A DNA stretch of 64,000 bases from Sphingopyxis soli (lineage in GTDB: Bacteria; Pseudomonadota; Alphaproteobacteria; Sphingomonadales; Sphingomonadaceae). Position numbers and translations under genes: made by a program. The DNA lies in assembly GCF_018682675.1 (NCBI RefSeq), contig NZ_JAFMTR010000102.1, positions 1 through 64,000 of the forward strand, given 5' to 3'. The notes beneath the pieces are model-generated. The model was not told where the DNA came from and did not search any database. It worked only from the letters and a program-made list of their open reading frames with translations. Position 1 is the first letter of the stretch; the number at the start of each line of letters is the position of its first letter. Positions 22,954 to 32,484 of the stretch are shown one piece after another.

Positions 22954-25167
22954 ATGCGCCTCAAATTATCCCTTATGCTTGCCGCAGCGCTGGTTTCCGC
23001 GACGCCGGCCCCCGCGCTCGCGCAATATACGTTGAACGTGCGCGACGCCGACATCCGCGCCTTCATCCAGGACGCGGCGCGGATCACCGGGCGCACGTTC
23101 GTGATCGACGGCCGCGTCAATGGCAAGGTGTCGGTCGTCACCGACCGGCCGCTGTCGCGCAGCGAATATTTCGAGATTTTCCTCTCGACCCTGCGCTCGA
23201 ACGGCCTTGTCGCGGTGCCGGGGCCGAACGGCGCTTATCGTATCCAGCCGATCGATGGCGCTGCGGCGCAGCCGGGCCGCATCGGCAGCGGCGGCGCGGC
23301 GCAGAACCAGTTCGTGACCGAGATCATCCGCCTCAAGCATATCGATGCAGTCGCGGCGGTCGAGACGCTGCGCCCGCTGGTCAGCGCGCAGGGATCGCTG
23401 ACCGCGAACCGCAACGCGAACAGCCTGGTCGTCGCCGATTTCGCCGACAATATCCGCCGCATCCGCGCGCTCGCGGCGAGTATCGACCGCGACAGCTCGA
23501 CCAGTCAGATCGTGACGCTGAAAAACGCCGGCGCGCGCGAGATCGCCGCGGCGCTCGCCGCGCTCGTCCCCGCGGCGGGCGAGGGGGCGAAGGCGCCGAT
23601 CGCGATCGTGCCGGTCGACAGCAGCAACGCGATCGCGCTGCGCGGCGACCAGGCGCTCGTCGCGCGCTTCGTCTCGATGGCGCACGACCTCGACGCGAAG
23701 GCGGCGGGCGGCACCGAACTGCGCGTCTATTGGCTCGAACATGCCAATGCCGAGACGCTGCTGCCGACCCTGCAACAGCTCGTCGGCGGCGGCAGCGACC
23801 CCGCGCAGAAGGCCGGCTTGCCTCCGGCCTCCTCGTCGTCATCGTCCTCGACCGGCGGCAGCACGCCCGCGCCGACCGCTACGCCCACCGGCTCCACGCC
23901 GACCTTGGTGAGCGGCTCGGGCGGCAGCATCGCGACGCGCGGCCCTGCGATCGTAACGCGCTATGAGGGCGCCAACGCGATCATCGTCGCGGCGAACAGC
24001 GAGGTGCAGCGGATGCTCGGCGAGCTGATCCGCCAGCTCGACAGCCGCCGCGAGCAGGTGCTGGTCGAGGCGATCGTCGTCGAGATCGGCGACGACGCCG
24101 CGAAGCGCCTCGGCGTCCAGTTCCTGCTCGGCGGCAAGAATATCCCGTTCGTCGCGACCAATTACAGCAATGCGCAGCCGAACATCTTCACCCTCGGCGG
24201 CGCCTATGCCGCGACCAAGCTCACCGAGGACAAGACGACGGTCGACGGCACCACGGTCGTCACCCAGACGTCGAGCGCGCTCGGCAGCAGCCTGCAGGAA
24301 GCCGCCGCGGCTTCGCTGCTTTCGGCGACCGGCGGCTTCGCGGGGTTCGCGGGCGATATCGGCAAGAACACGATCTTCGGCGCGATCATCAATGCGGTAA
24401 AGTCCGACACGACGTCGAACCTGCTCGCGACCCCGCATATCGTCACGCTCGACAACCAGGCCGCCAAATTCCTGGTCGGGCAGGAAGTGCCGATCACGAC
24501 CGGCGAGGCGCTGAGCGACAATTTCGACAATGCCTTCCGCACCGTGCAGCGCGAAGAGGTCGGGATCAAGCTGGAGGTCACGCCGCAGGTCAATGGCGCG
24601 GGCGAGGTCAAGCTGTTCCTGCGGCAGGAAGTGTCGAGCGTGGCGGGACCGGTCTCGTCGCGCAACAGCGACCTGATCCTCAACAAGCGCTCGTTCGAAA
24701 CCGTGCTGACCGTCGACGACGGCGAGATCCTGGCGATCGGCGGCCTGCTCAACGACGACGAGCGCAAGACGATCGAGCGCATCCCGCTTTTGAGCGACAT
24801 CCCGCTGCTCGGCGAACTGTTCAAATCGCGCAGCCGGAGCCGGTCGAAGACGAACCTGATGGTGTTCATCCGCCCGACGGTGCTGCGCAATCGCGAGGAC
24901 AATGCCGCGCTGACCGCGCGCCGCTACGGCTATATCCGCGACTTCCAGCTCCAGCGGAATCCGGGCGAGGAGCCCGCTATCGACACGCTGGTGCGCGACT
25001 ATATGGGCACGGTGCCGCCGGTTCCGAGCGCGGCGACCCCCGCCGATGTCACCGTCGGTCCCGTCAACCTGCAGGAACTGCGCGGCCCCGACGGGAGCGT
25101 TTCGACCACCGACGTGCCGCCCTCGATTTCGCAGGCGCCCGCGCCCCCCGCCGGAGACTATCCGTGA
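22954..25167 (+). CDS. gspD: Type II secretion outer membrane secretin
   Basis: A 737-residue secretin forming the outer membrane channel. A signal peptide (residues 1-23, cut after ALA) is followed by N0 (YTLNVRDADIRAFIQDAA), the N1-N3 ring domains, and the C-terminal secretin domain with FLVGQEVPITTG and the conserved VTPQVNGAGEV region. A Ser-rich low-complexity insertion lies inside N3 at about residues 290-325, as in many GspD proteins. The longer open frame upstream overlaps gspC and is rejected. Its TGA overlaps the GTG of gspE. No pilotin (gspS) gene is present in the window. Confidence 0.96.
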   Translation: MRLKLSLMLAAALVSATPAPALAQYTLNVRDADIRAFIQDAARITGRTFVIDGRVNGKVSVVTDRPLSRSEYFEIFLSTLRSNGLVAVPGPNGAYRIQPIDGAAAQPGRIGSGGAAQNQFVTEIIRLKHIDAVAAVETLRPLVSAQGSLTANRNANSLVVADFADNIRRIRALAASIDRDSSTSQIVTLKNAGAREIAAALAALVPAAGEGAKAPIAIVPVDSSNAIALRGDQALVARFVSMAHDLDAKAAGGTELRVYWLEHANAETLLPTLQQLVGGGSDPAQKAGLPPASSSSSSSTGGSTPAPTATPTGSTPTLVSGSGGSIATRGPAIVTRYEGANAIIVAANSEVQRMLGELIRQLDSRREQVLVEAIVVEIGDDAAKRLGVQFLLGGKNIPFVATNYSNAQPNIFTLGGAYAATKLTEDKTTVDGTTVVTQTSSALGSSLQEAAAASLLSATGGFAGFAGDIGKNTIFGAIINAVKSDTTSNLLATPHIVTLDNQAAKFLVGQEVPITTGEALSDNFDNAFRTVQREEVGIKLEVTPQVNGAGEVKLFLRQEVSSVAGPVSSRNSDLILNKRSFETVLTVDDGEILAIGGLLNDDERKTIERIPLLSDIPLLGELFKSRSRSRSKTNLMVFIRPTVLRNREDNAALTARRYGYIRDFQLQRNPGEEPAIDTLVRDYMGTVPPVPSAATPADVTVGPVNLQELRGPDGSVSTTDVPPSISQAPAPPAGDYP

Positions 25168-26657
25168 CCGACATCGAACCGGCGGCGCCTCCCCCGGCGC
25201 CGGTTGATATTCCCTATGGCTTCGCGCGAAGCCATGGCGTCGTGATCGCGCAGGAAGAGGGCGGGCGCTGGCTCGCCACGCTGCGCGAAGGCAGCGACCC
25301 CGCGGTGCTGATCGAGGTGAAACGCTTCCTCGCGCAGCCGATCCGCGTTGCGACCGCGAACGCGGCGGATTTCGACCGGCTGCTTTCGGACCATTATGCG
25401 GTCGACGCCTCCGCAGCGGCGATGGCGGGGACGCTCGATGGCAGCGACCTCGAACTCGGCATTCCGAGCGCCGAGGATCTGCTCGACAGCGCCGACGACG
25501 CCCCGGCGATCCGGCTGATCAACGCGATCATCGCCGAAGCGGTGCGACAGGGCGTCAGCGACATCCACATCGAACCCTATGAAAGCGGGCTCGTCGTGCG
25601 GATGCGCACCGACGGCGTGCTGCGCGAGCATCTGCGGATGCCGCCGCACGTCGCCCCCGTCGTCGTCAGCCGCATCAAGGTGATGGCGCGCCTCGACATC
25701 GCCGAGCGCCGCGTGCCGCAGGACGGACGCATCGCGCTGACCTTGGCGGGCAAGGCGGTCGACGTCCGCGTCTCGACCCTGCCGAGCCGGGCGGGCGAGC
25801 GCGTCGTGATGCGTATCCTCGACAAGGACACGGCCGGGATCGACTTCGACGTTCTTGGCCTGTCGGGGGAGGCGGACCGGATCTTGCGCGAGGCGCTGGC
25901 CGAACCCAACGGGATCATCCTCGTCACCGGCCCGACGGGTTCGGGCAAGACGACGACGCTCTATGCGGCGCTGAAGCAGCTCAATGACGGCCAGCGCAAC
26001 ATCCTGACGGTCGAGGATCCGGTCGAATATGCCGTCGACGGCATCGGCCAGACGCAGGTGAATGCGAAGGTCGGGCTCGATTTCGCCGCGGGGCTGCGCG
26101 CGATCCTGCGCCAGGATCCCGACGTCGTGATGGTCGGCGAAATCCGCGACCGCGAGACCGCCGATATCGCGGTGCAGGCGTCGCTCACGGGGCATCTTGT
26201 GCTCTCGACGGTCCACACCAACGATGCGGTCGGAGCGATCACGCGCCTGAAAGACCTGAAGGTCGAGCCCTTCCTGCTCGCCTCGACCCTGCGCGCGGTG
26301 CTGGCGCAGCGGCTTGTCCGCAAGCTGTGCGACCATTGCCGCGAGCCGGTGCAGGCCGACAACAGCGTCGCGGCGATGCTCGGGCTCGACATCGGCACCG
26401 TGATCTGGCGCCCGAAGGGCTGCGACCAGTGCGGCCACACCGGCTTCAAGGGGCGGATCGGGGTGTTCGAGGCGATCAAGGTCGACGAGACCGTGCGCCG
26501 CTATATCTATGCCGGCGGCGATGAATCGATGATCGCGAAGCACGCTTTCCTGAAAGCGCCGACGCTGGCGTCGGCGGCACGCGCGATGGTCGCCAAGGGG
26601 CTGACCACGCCCGAGGAGGCGATCCGCATCGCGCGGCGCGAGGATATCGATGCCTGA
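25164..26657 (+). CDS. gspE: Type II secretion ATPase
   Basis: A 497-residue cytoplasmic hexameric ATPase that powers pseudopilus assembly. The N-terminal domain contacts GspL. Walker A is GPTGSGKTT at residues 256-264 (Lys262), followed by the Asp box and Walker B (VVMVGEIRD) and the His box. The zinc-binding tetracysteine motif is complete: Cys389, Cys392, Cys420 and Cys423. The start is GTG, overlapping the gspD stop (GTGA). It overlaps gspF by 8 nt. Confidence 0.97.
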   Translation: MTDIEPAAPPPAPVDIPYGFARSHGVVIAQEEGGRWLATLREGSDPAVLIEVKRFLAQPIRVATANAADFDRLLSDHYAVDASAAAMAGTLDGSDLELGIPSAEDLLDSADDAPAIRLINAIIAEAVRQGVSDIHIEPYESGLVVRMRTDGVLREHLRMPPHVAPVVVSRIKVMARLDIAERRVPQDGRIALTLAGKAVDVRVSTLPSRAGERVVMRILDKDTAGIDFDVLGLSGEADRILREALAEPNGIILVTGPTGSGKTTTLYAALKQLNDGQRNILTVEDPVEYAVDGIGQTQVNAKVGLDFAAGLRAILRQDPDVVMVGEIRDRETADIAVQASLTGHLVLSTVHTNDAVGAITRLKDLKVEPFLLASTLRAVLAQRLVRKLCDHCREPVQADNSVAAMLGLDIGTVIWRPKGCDQCGHTGFKGRIGVFEAIKVDETVRRYIYAGGDESMIAKHAFLKAPTLASAARAMVAKGLTTPEEAIRIARREDIDA

Positions 26658-27867
26658 TTATCGCTATGTGGCGATCGACAGCCACGGTCGCGAGCGCAAG
26701 GGGCGGCTGACCGCCGCGAACGACGATGCCGCCCGCGCCGATCTGGTCCGCCGCAAGCTCCATATCGTCGCGGTCGAGGAGGCGGGGACGAAGCCCGCGA
26801 CCGGCCGCTCGCTGCTCGCCTTTCGCCGGGGCAAGCTTTCTTCCAAGGAGCTCGCGCTGTTCACGCGTCAGCTCGCCACGCTTGTCGAGGTCGCGCCGCT
26901 CGAAGAGGCGCTGCGCACGCTGACGCGGCAGAGCGAGGCCGAAAGCGCGCGTGCGGTGATCGGCGATGTCCATGCCGGCCTGCTCGAAGGGCGCCGTCTT
27001 GCCGACGCGATGGCGCGCCAGCCGGGCAGCTTTCCACCGCTCTATCGTGCGATGGTCGCGGCGGGGGAGACGACGGGCAGCCTGACGACGATCCTCGCGC
27101 GGCTTGCCGACCTGCTCGAACGTCAGGCCGAGGTGCGCGGCAAGTTGATAGCCGCGCTCGCCTATCCGGTCGTGCTCGCGGTGGTTGCGATCGGCGTCGT
27201 CGCCGCGCTGATGATCTTCGTCGTGCCGCGCGTCGTCGAACAGTTCAACGACGTCGGTCAGCAGCTGCCCTTTCTGACCCGCGCCGTGATCGCGATCTCG
27301 AGCTTCGCCGCGAACTGGTGGTGGCTGATCGCATTGCTGATCGCCGCCGCCACCTTCGGCTGGGTCAGCGCGATGCGCCGCCCGGCGTTCAAGGCGGCCG
27401 TCGATGCCCGGTTGCTACGCCTGCCGCTTTTCGGGCGCCTGCTGCGCGACCTTTACGCCGCACGCTTTGCGCGCACGCTGTCGACGATGGTGTCGAGCCG
27501 CCTGCCGCTGGTCGAGGGCTTGCGGCTCACCGTCCCGACGATCCGCAACGCCGCGCTCGCCGGCGCCACCGCCAGCATCGTCGACCAGGTGCGCGCGGGC
27601 GGCAGTCTGTCGGCCGCGCTCCGCGACGCCGGAGTCTTTCCGCCCTTGCTCGTCTATATGACCGCGAGCGGCGAAAGCGCCGGGCGGCTCGAGCAGATGC
27701 TCGAGCGCGCCGCCGACTATCTCGAACGCGAGTTCGACCGTTTCACCGCCGCGTCCATGGCCCTTCTCGAACCTGTCATAATTGTCGTTATGGGGTCGTG
27801 CGTCGCACTCATCATCCTCGCCATCCTGCTTCCGATCCTCCAGTTGCAGAACCTTGCAGGGCTATAA
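26650..27867 (+). CDS. gspF: Type II secretion inner membrane platform protein F
   Basis: A 405-residue polytopic membrane protein with two T2SSF domains (about residues 70-190 and 270-395). Hydrophobic segments lie near residues 170-195, 215-238 and 375-400. It begins PDYRYVAIDSHGRERKG, the usual GspF start. It forms the central platform on which GspE works. Its start lies inside the end of gspE (8-nt overlap) and gspG follows after 3 nt. Confidence 0.97.
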   Translation: MPDYRYVAIDSHGRERKGRLTAANDDAARADLVRRKLHIVAVEEAGTKPATGRSLLAFRRGKLSSKELALFTRQLATLVEVAPLEEALRTLTRQSEAESARAVIGDVHAGLLEGRRLADAMARQPGSFPPLYRAMVAAGETTGSLTTILARLADLLERQAEVRGKLIAALAYPVVLAVVAIGVVAALMIFVVPRVVEQFNDVGQQLPFLTRAVIAISSFAANWWWLIALLIAAATFGWVSAMRRPAFKAAVDARLLRLPLFGRLLRDLYAARFARTLSTMVSSRLPLVEGLRLTVPTIRNAALAGATASIVDQVRAGGSLSAALRDAGVFPPLLVYMTASGESAGRLEQMLERAADYLEREFDRFTAASMALLEPVIIVVMGSCVALIILAILLPILQLQNLAGL

Positions 27868-27870
27868 TAC

Positions 27871-28359
27871 ATGTCGCTGATGCAGCTTTTCCTTCGCCTC
27901 ATGATCGATCCCGCGCGTCCCGACAGCCGTCGGCGCAAGAAGGACGAGCGCGGCTTTACCCTGACCGAGCTGATGGTCGTCATCTTCATCATCGGCCTGC
28001 TCGCGACGGTGGTGCTGATCAATGTCCTGCCCAGTCAGGACAAGGCGATGGTCACCAAGGCGAAGGCCGATATCGCCACGCTGGAAAGCGCGCTCGAACA
28101 ATATCGTCTCGACAATCTGACCTATCCGGCATCGACCGACGGGCTGAACGCGCTCGTCGCCGCGCCGCCGGCGCTCGCGCAGCCCGAGCGCTATCGTCGC
28201 GGCGGTTACATCAAGAAGCTGCCGCAGGATCCCTGGGGCCGCCCCTATAATTATCAGGCGCCCGGCGCGAACGGAAAGGCGTTCGACGTTTGGTCGATGG
28301 GCGCCGACGGCGCGCCCGGCGGGACCGACGAAAATGCGGATATTCGCAGCGAAGAATAG
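27871..28359 (+). CDS. gspG: Major pseudopilin G
   Basis: A 162-residue major pseudopilin. The prepilin peptidase site is KDERG|FTLTELMVV, with Glu at +5, and a hydrophobic N-terminal helix follows. The C-terminal half has the calcium-loop region PASTDGLNALV and LPQDPWGRPYNYQ, diagnostic of GspG. The leader is unusually long (29 residues before the cleavage site). It follows gspF by 3 nt. Confidence 0.97.
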   Translation: MSLMQLFLRLMIDPARPDSRRRKKDERGFTLTELMVVIFIIGLLATVVLINVLPSQDKAMVTKAKADIATLESALEQYRLDNLTYPASTDGLNALVAAPPALAQPERYRRGGYIKKLPQDPWGRPYNYQAPGANGKAFDVWSMGADGAPGGTDENADIRSEE

Positions 28360-28366
28360 GACGCCG

Positions 28367-28876
28367 ATGGTCGACCGGGCCGTGTCCGCAGTCACGCGCC
28401 TGCGGACACCCCCCGCGGGGGCGCGTTCGCCGGCAAGCGAACGCGGCTTCACGCTCGTCGAACTGATGGTCGTGCTGGCGATCATGGCGCTCGCAGCGAC
28501 CGCGGTCGTGCTGACCATTCCCGGCGAAGAGCGCAATGTGCGCAGCGAGGCCGACCGGCTCGCCGCGCGCCTTGCCGCCGCGCGCGACGTCGCGGTGATC
28601 GAGGGGCGCAGCGTGTCGGTCAATCTCGCGCCCTCGGGCTATGGCTTCGAGCGGCGGGTCGAGGGGGCGTGGCAGCCGCTGCCCGGTCGCGCGTTCGAAC
28701 AGCGGAGCTGGCCGTCCGACGTCCGCTTCGTCGCGGGCGACGGGCAGGGCGCGGCGCGCATCCTGTTCGACCGCGTCGGCACCAGCCCGACGCCGCAGGC
28801 GGTCGTGCTGTCGGGCGGCGACGCGCGCGAGATCGTCCGCGTTTCCGCGACGGGGGACGTCAGTCGTGGCGAATAG
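28367..28876 (+). CDS. gspH: Minor pseudopilin H
   Basis: A 169-residue minor pseudopilin. The prepilin site is SERG|FTLVELMVVL with Glu +5, and the GspH-type soluble domain follows. ATG 28367 was chosen because AGGA lies 6 nt upstream. An in-frame ATG at 28334 would overlap gspG and add an atypical leader. The stop overlaps the gspI start region. Confidence 0.93.
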   Translation: MVDRAVSAVTRLRTPPAGARSPASERGFTLVELMVVLAIMALAATAVVLTIPGEERNVRSEADRLAARLAAARDVAVIEGRSVSVNLAPSGYGFERRVEGAWQPLPGRAFEQRSWPSDVRFVAGDGQGAARILFDRVGTSPTPQAVVLSGGDAREIVRVSATGDVSRGE

Positions 28877-29243
28877 CCGTCCGTCGGCCGACCAACGAGG
28901 CTTCACCCTGCTGGAAATGCTGGTGGCGCTCAGCATCATCAGCATCGCCGCGCTGACGCTCGTTCGGCTCGATGCCTATGCGGTGCGCACCGCCGGCGAT
29001 CTCGACGAAAGCACGATGGCGGGCATCGTGGCGCAGAACCGGGCGGTCGAGCTGTGGACCGACCCGTCGCCGCCGACGATCGGTGCGAGCGTGGGCAGCG
29101 TCGCCAATGCGGGGCGCAACTGGCGCATCGAACAGCGCGTCGCGAAGACCGCCGACGACAGCCTGCTGCGCATCGACCTGATCGTCCGGCCCGAAAGCGG
29201 GCGCGGGCAAGCGACGCTGACGATCATCAGGCCGTCGCGATGA
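28866..29243 (+). CDS. gspI: Minor pseudopilin I
   Basis: A 125-residue minor pseudopilin with the prepilin site DQRG|FTLLEMLVAL and Glu +5. It forms the pseudopilus tip with GspJ and GspK. The start is GTG 28866, inside the end of gspH; longer readings in this frame run antiparallel to nothing useful and lack a ribosome-binding site. The stop overlaps the gspJ ATG. Confidence 0.93.
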   Translation: MANSRPSADQRGFTLLEMLVALSIISIAALTLVRLDAYAVRTAGDLDESTMAGIVAQNRAVELWTDPSPPTIGASVGSVANAGRNWRIEQRVAKTADDSLLRIDLIVRPESGRGQATLTIIRPSR

Positions 29244-29854
29244 AGGGCGAACGCGGCTTCACCCTCGTCGAAATGCTCGTCGCCTTGTCGATCTTCGCGG
29301 TGATCGCGGCGATGGGGGTCGGCCTGCTGCGCAGCAGCGTCGACACGCAGGATGCCGTGCAGGCGCGGCTTCAGGGCATGAGCGGGATCAACCGCGTGCG
29401 CGCGGTGATGGCGAACGACCTTGCGCAGGCGTTGCAGCGGCCGACGCGCGGGCAGGCGGGCGAGCCCGTCCCGGCCTTTGTCGGGTCGCCTACTGGCTTT
29501 GCCTTCGTCCACGCGGGCGCCGGATCGCTGGACGGCAGCCCGCGCCCGAGCGTCGAGCGCGTCGGCTATGCGCTGACCGGCGGCGAATGGCGCCGCGCGA
29601 CCCAGCCGATGCTCGACGGCACCGCGCTGTCGGACGGCGACCGGCTGATCGGCGACGTCACCGCGGCTGCGGTGCGCTATCGCGATGGGCAGGGGAACTG
29701 GAGCGAAAGCTGGAGCAGCGATCCCGGCGACCGCCTGCCGCGCGCGGTCGAGGTGCGGCTGACGCGGACCGGCCGCGCGCCGCTGACGATGCTGTTCCTG
29801 ACCGGGCCGACGCTGCCGACGCCGCCCGTTGCTGCGGGAGCGCCCCCGGCATGA
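29240..29854 (+). CDS. gspJ: Minor pseudopilin J
   Basis: A 204-residue minor pseudopilin with the prepilin site GERG|FTLVEMLVAL and a short leader. The soluble domain has the GspJ hallmarks NRVRAVMANDLAQA and GYALTGGEWRR. Both ends overlap neighbours by ATGA, so it is translationally coupled to gspI and gspK. Confidence 0.95.
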   Translation: MKGERGFTLVEMLVALSIFAVIAAMGVGLLRSSVDTQDAVQARLQGMSGINRVRAVMANDLAQALQRPTRGQAGEPVPAFVGSPTGFAFVHAGAGSLDGSPRPSVERVGYALTGGEWRRATQPMLDGTALSDGDRLIGDVTAAAVRYRDGQGNWSESWSSDPGDRLPRAVEVRLTRTGRAPLTMLFLTGPTLPTPPVAAGAPPA

Positions 29855-30858
29855 CCGGCCATCCGAAAGGCGAACGCGGCGCGGCGCTGCTCACGGTGTT
29901 GCTGCTCGTCGCGGTGATGGCGGTGATCGCCGCGACCGCGCTCGACCGCCTGACGCTCGCGACGCGGATCGCAGGCAGCACATCGACGGTCGATCAGGGG
30001 CGCGCCTATGCCTTCGCCGCCGAGCAGATTGCGCTGCGCCGGGTTTCCAGCCTCGTGTCGCGCGATCCGACGCGGCTGACGCTCGACGGGGGGTGGCTCG
30101 GGCGCGATTTCACCTTGCCGCTGCCGGGCGGGCAGGGGCGCGCGCGGCTGACCGACGCGAACAATTGCTTCAACCTCAACAGCCTTGCCGCCGAGACCGC
30201 GCCGGGAAGGCTGAGCCAGCGGTCGGGATCGGTGCGCCAATTCGCCGAATTGATGAAACTGATCGGGATCGGTGACGGGCAGGCGCAGCAGATCGCGGGC
30301 GCGGCGGCGGACTGGATCGACAGCGACAGCAACGAAGGGCCGCTCGGCGCCGAGGACAATGTCTATCGCGGGATGCAGACGGGCTATCTCGCGGCGAACC
30401 GCAAGATGGCCGACGTCAGCGAATTGCGCGCGGTGCGCGGGGTGACGCCGAAAATCTATGCGCAGCTCAAACCCTGGGTCTGCGTGCTGCCGGTGACCGA
30501 TGCAGTGAAGCTCAACGTCAACACGCTGACCCCCGAACAGGCGCCGCTGATCGCGATGCTGCTGCCCGGCCAGATCAGCGTCGCCGACGCGCGGGCAGCG
30601 CTGGCGGCCCGGCCTGCGGGCGGCTATGGCAGCAGCGTGCGATTCTGGGAGGGGCGGGCCTTTGCGGGCCGCGAACCGCCGCAGGATGTCGCCGAACAGG
30701 CCGGGGTGAACAGCCGCTGGCTCGCGCTGACGACGAATGTGACAATAGGGGACGGGGTTTTGACGGCAAGATCGCTCATCGACGCGAACGGCGGGGCGGC
30801 CAGCGCCGGCCAGGCCGCGCCGACCATCGTCCGCCGCGACTGGGGCGAGACCGACTGA
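29851..30858 (+). CDS. gspK: Minor pseudopilin K
   Basis: A 335-residue pseudopilin that caps the tip. The prepilin-like start GERG|AALLTVLLLVAVM lacks Glu at +5, as is normal for GspK. The large alpha-helical insert contains WIDSDSNEGPLGAEDNVY, the calcium-binding and SAM-like region of this family. It is coupled to gspJ by ATGA. Confidence 0.95.
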   Translation: MTGHPKGERGAALLTVLLLVAVMAVIAATALDRLTLATRIAGSTSTVDQGRAYAFAAEQIALRRVSSLVSRDPTRLTLDGGWLGRDFTLPLPGGQGRARLTDANNCFNLNSLAAETAPGRLSQRSGSVRQFAELMKLIGIGDGQAQQIAGAAADWIDSDSNEGPLGAEDNVYRGMQTGYLAANRKMADVSELRAVRGVTPKIYAQLKPWVCVLPVTDAVKLNVNTLTPEQAPLIAMLLPGQISVADARAALAARPAGGYGSSVRFWEGRAFAGREPPQDVAEQAGVNSRWLALTTNVTIGDGVLTARSLIDANGGAASAGQAAPTIVRRDWGETD

Positions 30859-30859
30859 G

Positions 30860-32005
30860 GTGAGCCGCACGCTTGTTCTCTGGCTGCCCCCGCAGGCGGC
30901 GTTGTCGGGCGAGGATGCCTTCCGCCCCGCATGGCTGCGCGTCGATGACGGCGTCATCGTCGATTCGGGGCAGGACGACGGCTGGGTCGACGCGTGGGAG
31001 AGGCCGGCGGACGGCGACGCCGAGGACCGGCTGGTCGCGCTGGCCCCTGCCGCCGATATTCCGGTTCGCTGGTATCATTATCCCGACGCCGCGCCCGCGC
31101 AGGCCGCTGCCGCGGCGCGGATCGATGCGCTGCGCGGCAGTCTGGGCGACGCGGCGGCGCTCCACGTCGTTGCCGGACAGCCGACGGGGGACGGGCAGGC
31201 GATTCCGGTGGCGGTGACCACCCATGCGGCGATGGCGGCCTGGCGCGACTGGCTCGCGGCACGGGGGCTGTCGGCGGCAGCGATCGTTCCGTCGGCCGCG
31301 ACCGTCCCGCCGCCCGAGCCCGATGCGCTGTGGACCGCCGATGTCGGCGGCGAGGCGATCGTGCGCACCGCCGACCGCGCCTTCCTGTCCGATCCCGCGC
31401 TCGATCCGCTGATCGCGGGCGAGCGGGTGATTGCGCCGCTGGCGGCCGAGCCGATGCGCGAGGCGCTGCTGCTGTCGCTTGCCACGCCGCCGATCGACCT
31501 GCTGACCGGCGCGTGGAAGCCGAAGCGGAGCTGGTCGCTCGATCCCGCGCTGGTGCGGACCGGCAAGCGGCTGGCGATCGCGCTCGTCGCGGTGAGCCTG
31601 CTCATCCCGATCGTCCATGCGGTGCGGTTGACGAGCGATACCGGCCGCGCCGACGAAGCGGTTGTCGATCTTGCACAAAAGGCCGGCATCGAAGCCCGGG
31701 ATGCCGGCGCGGCCGAGGCCGAACTCGACCGGCGCCTCGCCGCGGCGGGCGGCGGACCGCTCGCTTTCTCGGTACCCGCATCGGCGCTCTACGACGCGAT
31801 GCGCGATACGCCGGGGGTGGCGCTGAAGACGCTGTCGCACCGCACCGACGGCACGCTGTCGACAACGCTTGCAGCGCCGCGCGTCGAAGACATCAACACG
31901 GTGCTGCTGGCGCTGCAGGCGCGCGGCTATCGCATTACCGCGCAGCCGATGGCGGGCACCGACGGCCAGCAGATGGCCAATGTGACGATCCGGGCGGTAC
32001 CATGA
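30860..32005 (+). CDS. gspL: Type II secretion protein L
   Basis: A 381-residue protein that anchors GspE to the inner membrane. The cytoplasmic actin-like domain spans residues 1-230 (starting SRTLVLWLPPQ), one transmembrane helix lies at about residues 236-256 (LAIALVAVSLLIPIVHAV), and the periplasmic ferredoxin-like domain ends in VTIRAVP. The start is GTG, 1 nt after the gspK stop, preceded by GACTGAG. The stop overlaps the gspM ATG. Confidence 0.93.
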   Translation: MSRTLVLWLPPQAALSGEDAFRPAWLRVDDGVIVDSGQDDGWVDAWERPADGDAEDRLVALAPAADIPVRWYHYPDAAPAQAAAAARIDALRGSLGDAAALHVVAGQPTGDGQAIPVAVTTHAAMAAWRDWLAARGLSAAAIVPSAATVPPPEPDALWTADVGGEAIVRTADRAFLSDPALDPLIAGERVIAPLAAEPMREALLLSLATPPIDLLTGAWKPKRSWSLDPALVRTGKRLAIALVAVSLLIPIVHAVRLTSDTGRADEAVVDLAQKAGIEARDAGAAEAELDRRLAAAGGGPLAFSVPASALYDAMRDTPGVALKTLSHRTDGTLSTTLAAPRVEDINTVLLALQARGYRITAQPMAGTDGQQMANVTIRAVP

Positions 32006-32484
32006 TGGAAGCGATGAAAAACTGGTGGGGCGGGCTGTCGACACGCGAACGCTGGCTGGTCGGCGTCGCGGACCTGCTGGCGGTCGCGGTGCTCGGCTGG
32101 GCGCTCGGGCGTCCGGCGGTCGCGGCGTTCCTCGACCTCGAAAGCCGCCATCGCGCCGCGATCGAGCGCGAGGGGCGCGTCGCGGCCAAGATCGGGCTGC
32201 TTTCCCGGCGCCCGGCGAAGTCGGTCGCGGCGGCGGTCGATGCGGTGGCGATCGACCAGTATCTCGCGCAGTCGGCGGCAGAGATCGGTCTGACGCTCGA
32301 CCGCAACGAGGCGCGGGGGCAGCGGCAGGTGACGATCGCGATCGCGACGGCGAAGGCGCCGGTGCTGACCGACTGGCTCGCCGGCCTGGAAGCGCAGGGT
32401 TTCGTCGTCGACCAACTGACGATCACGCCGGCCGCGGACGGCACGGTCGGGATGACCGCCGAACTCAGAAAGGGCGGGCAATGA
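32002..32484 (+). CDS. gspM: Type II secretion protein M
   Basis: A 160-residue bitopic inner-membrane protein. A short cytoplasmic tail with KNWWGGLSTRERWLV precedes a transmembrane helix at about residues 22-40 and a periplasmic ferredoxin-like domain that dimerises with GspL. It overlaps gspL by 4 nt (ATGA) and gspN by 4 nt. Confidence 0.92.
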   Translation: MMEAMKNWWGGLSTRERWLVGVADLLAVAVLGWALGRPAVAAFLDLESRHRAAIEREGRVAAKIGLLSRRPAKSVAAAVDAVAIDQYLAQSAAEIGLTLDRNEARGQRQVTIAIATAKAPVLTDWLAGLEAQGFVVDQLTITPAADGTVGMTAELRKGGQ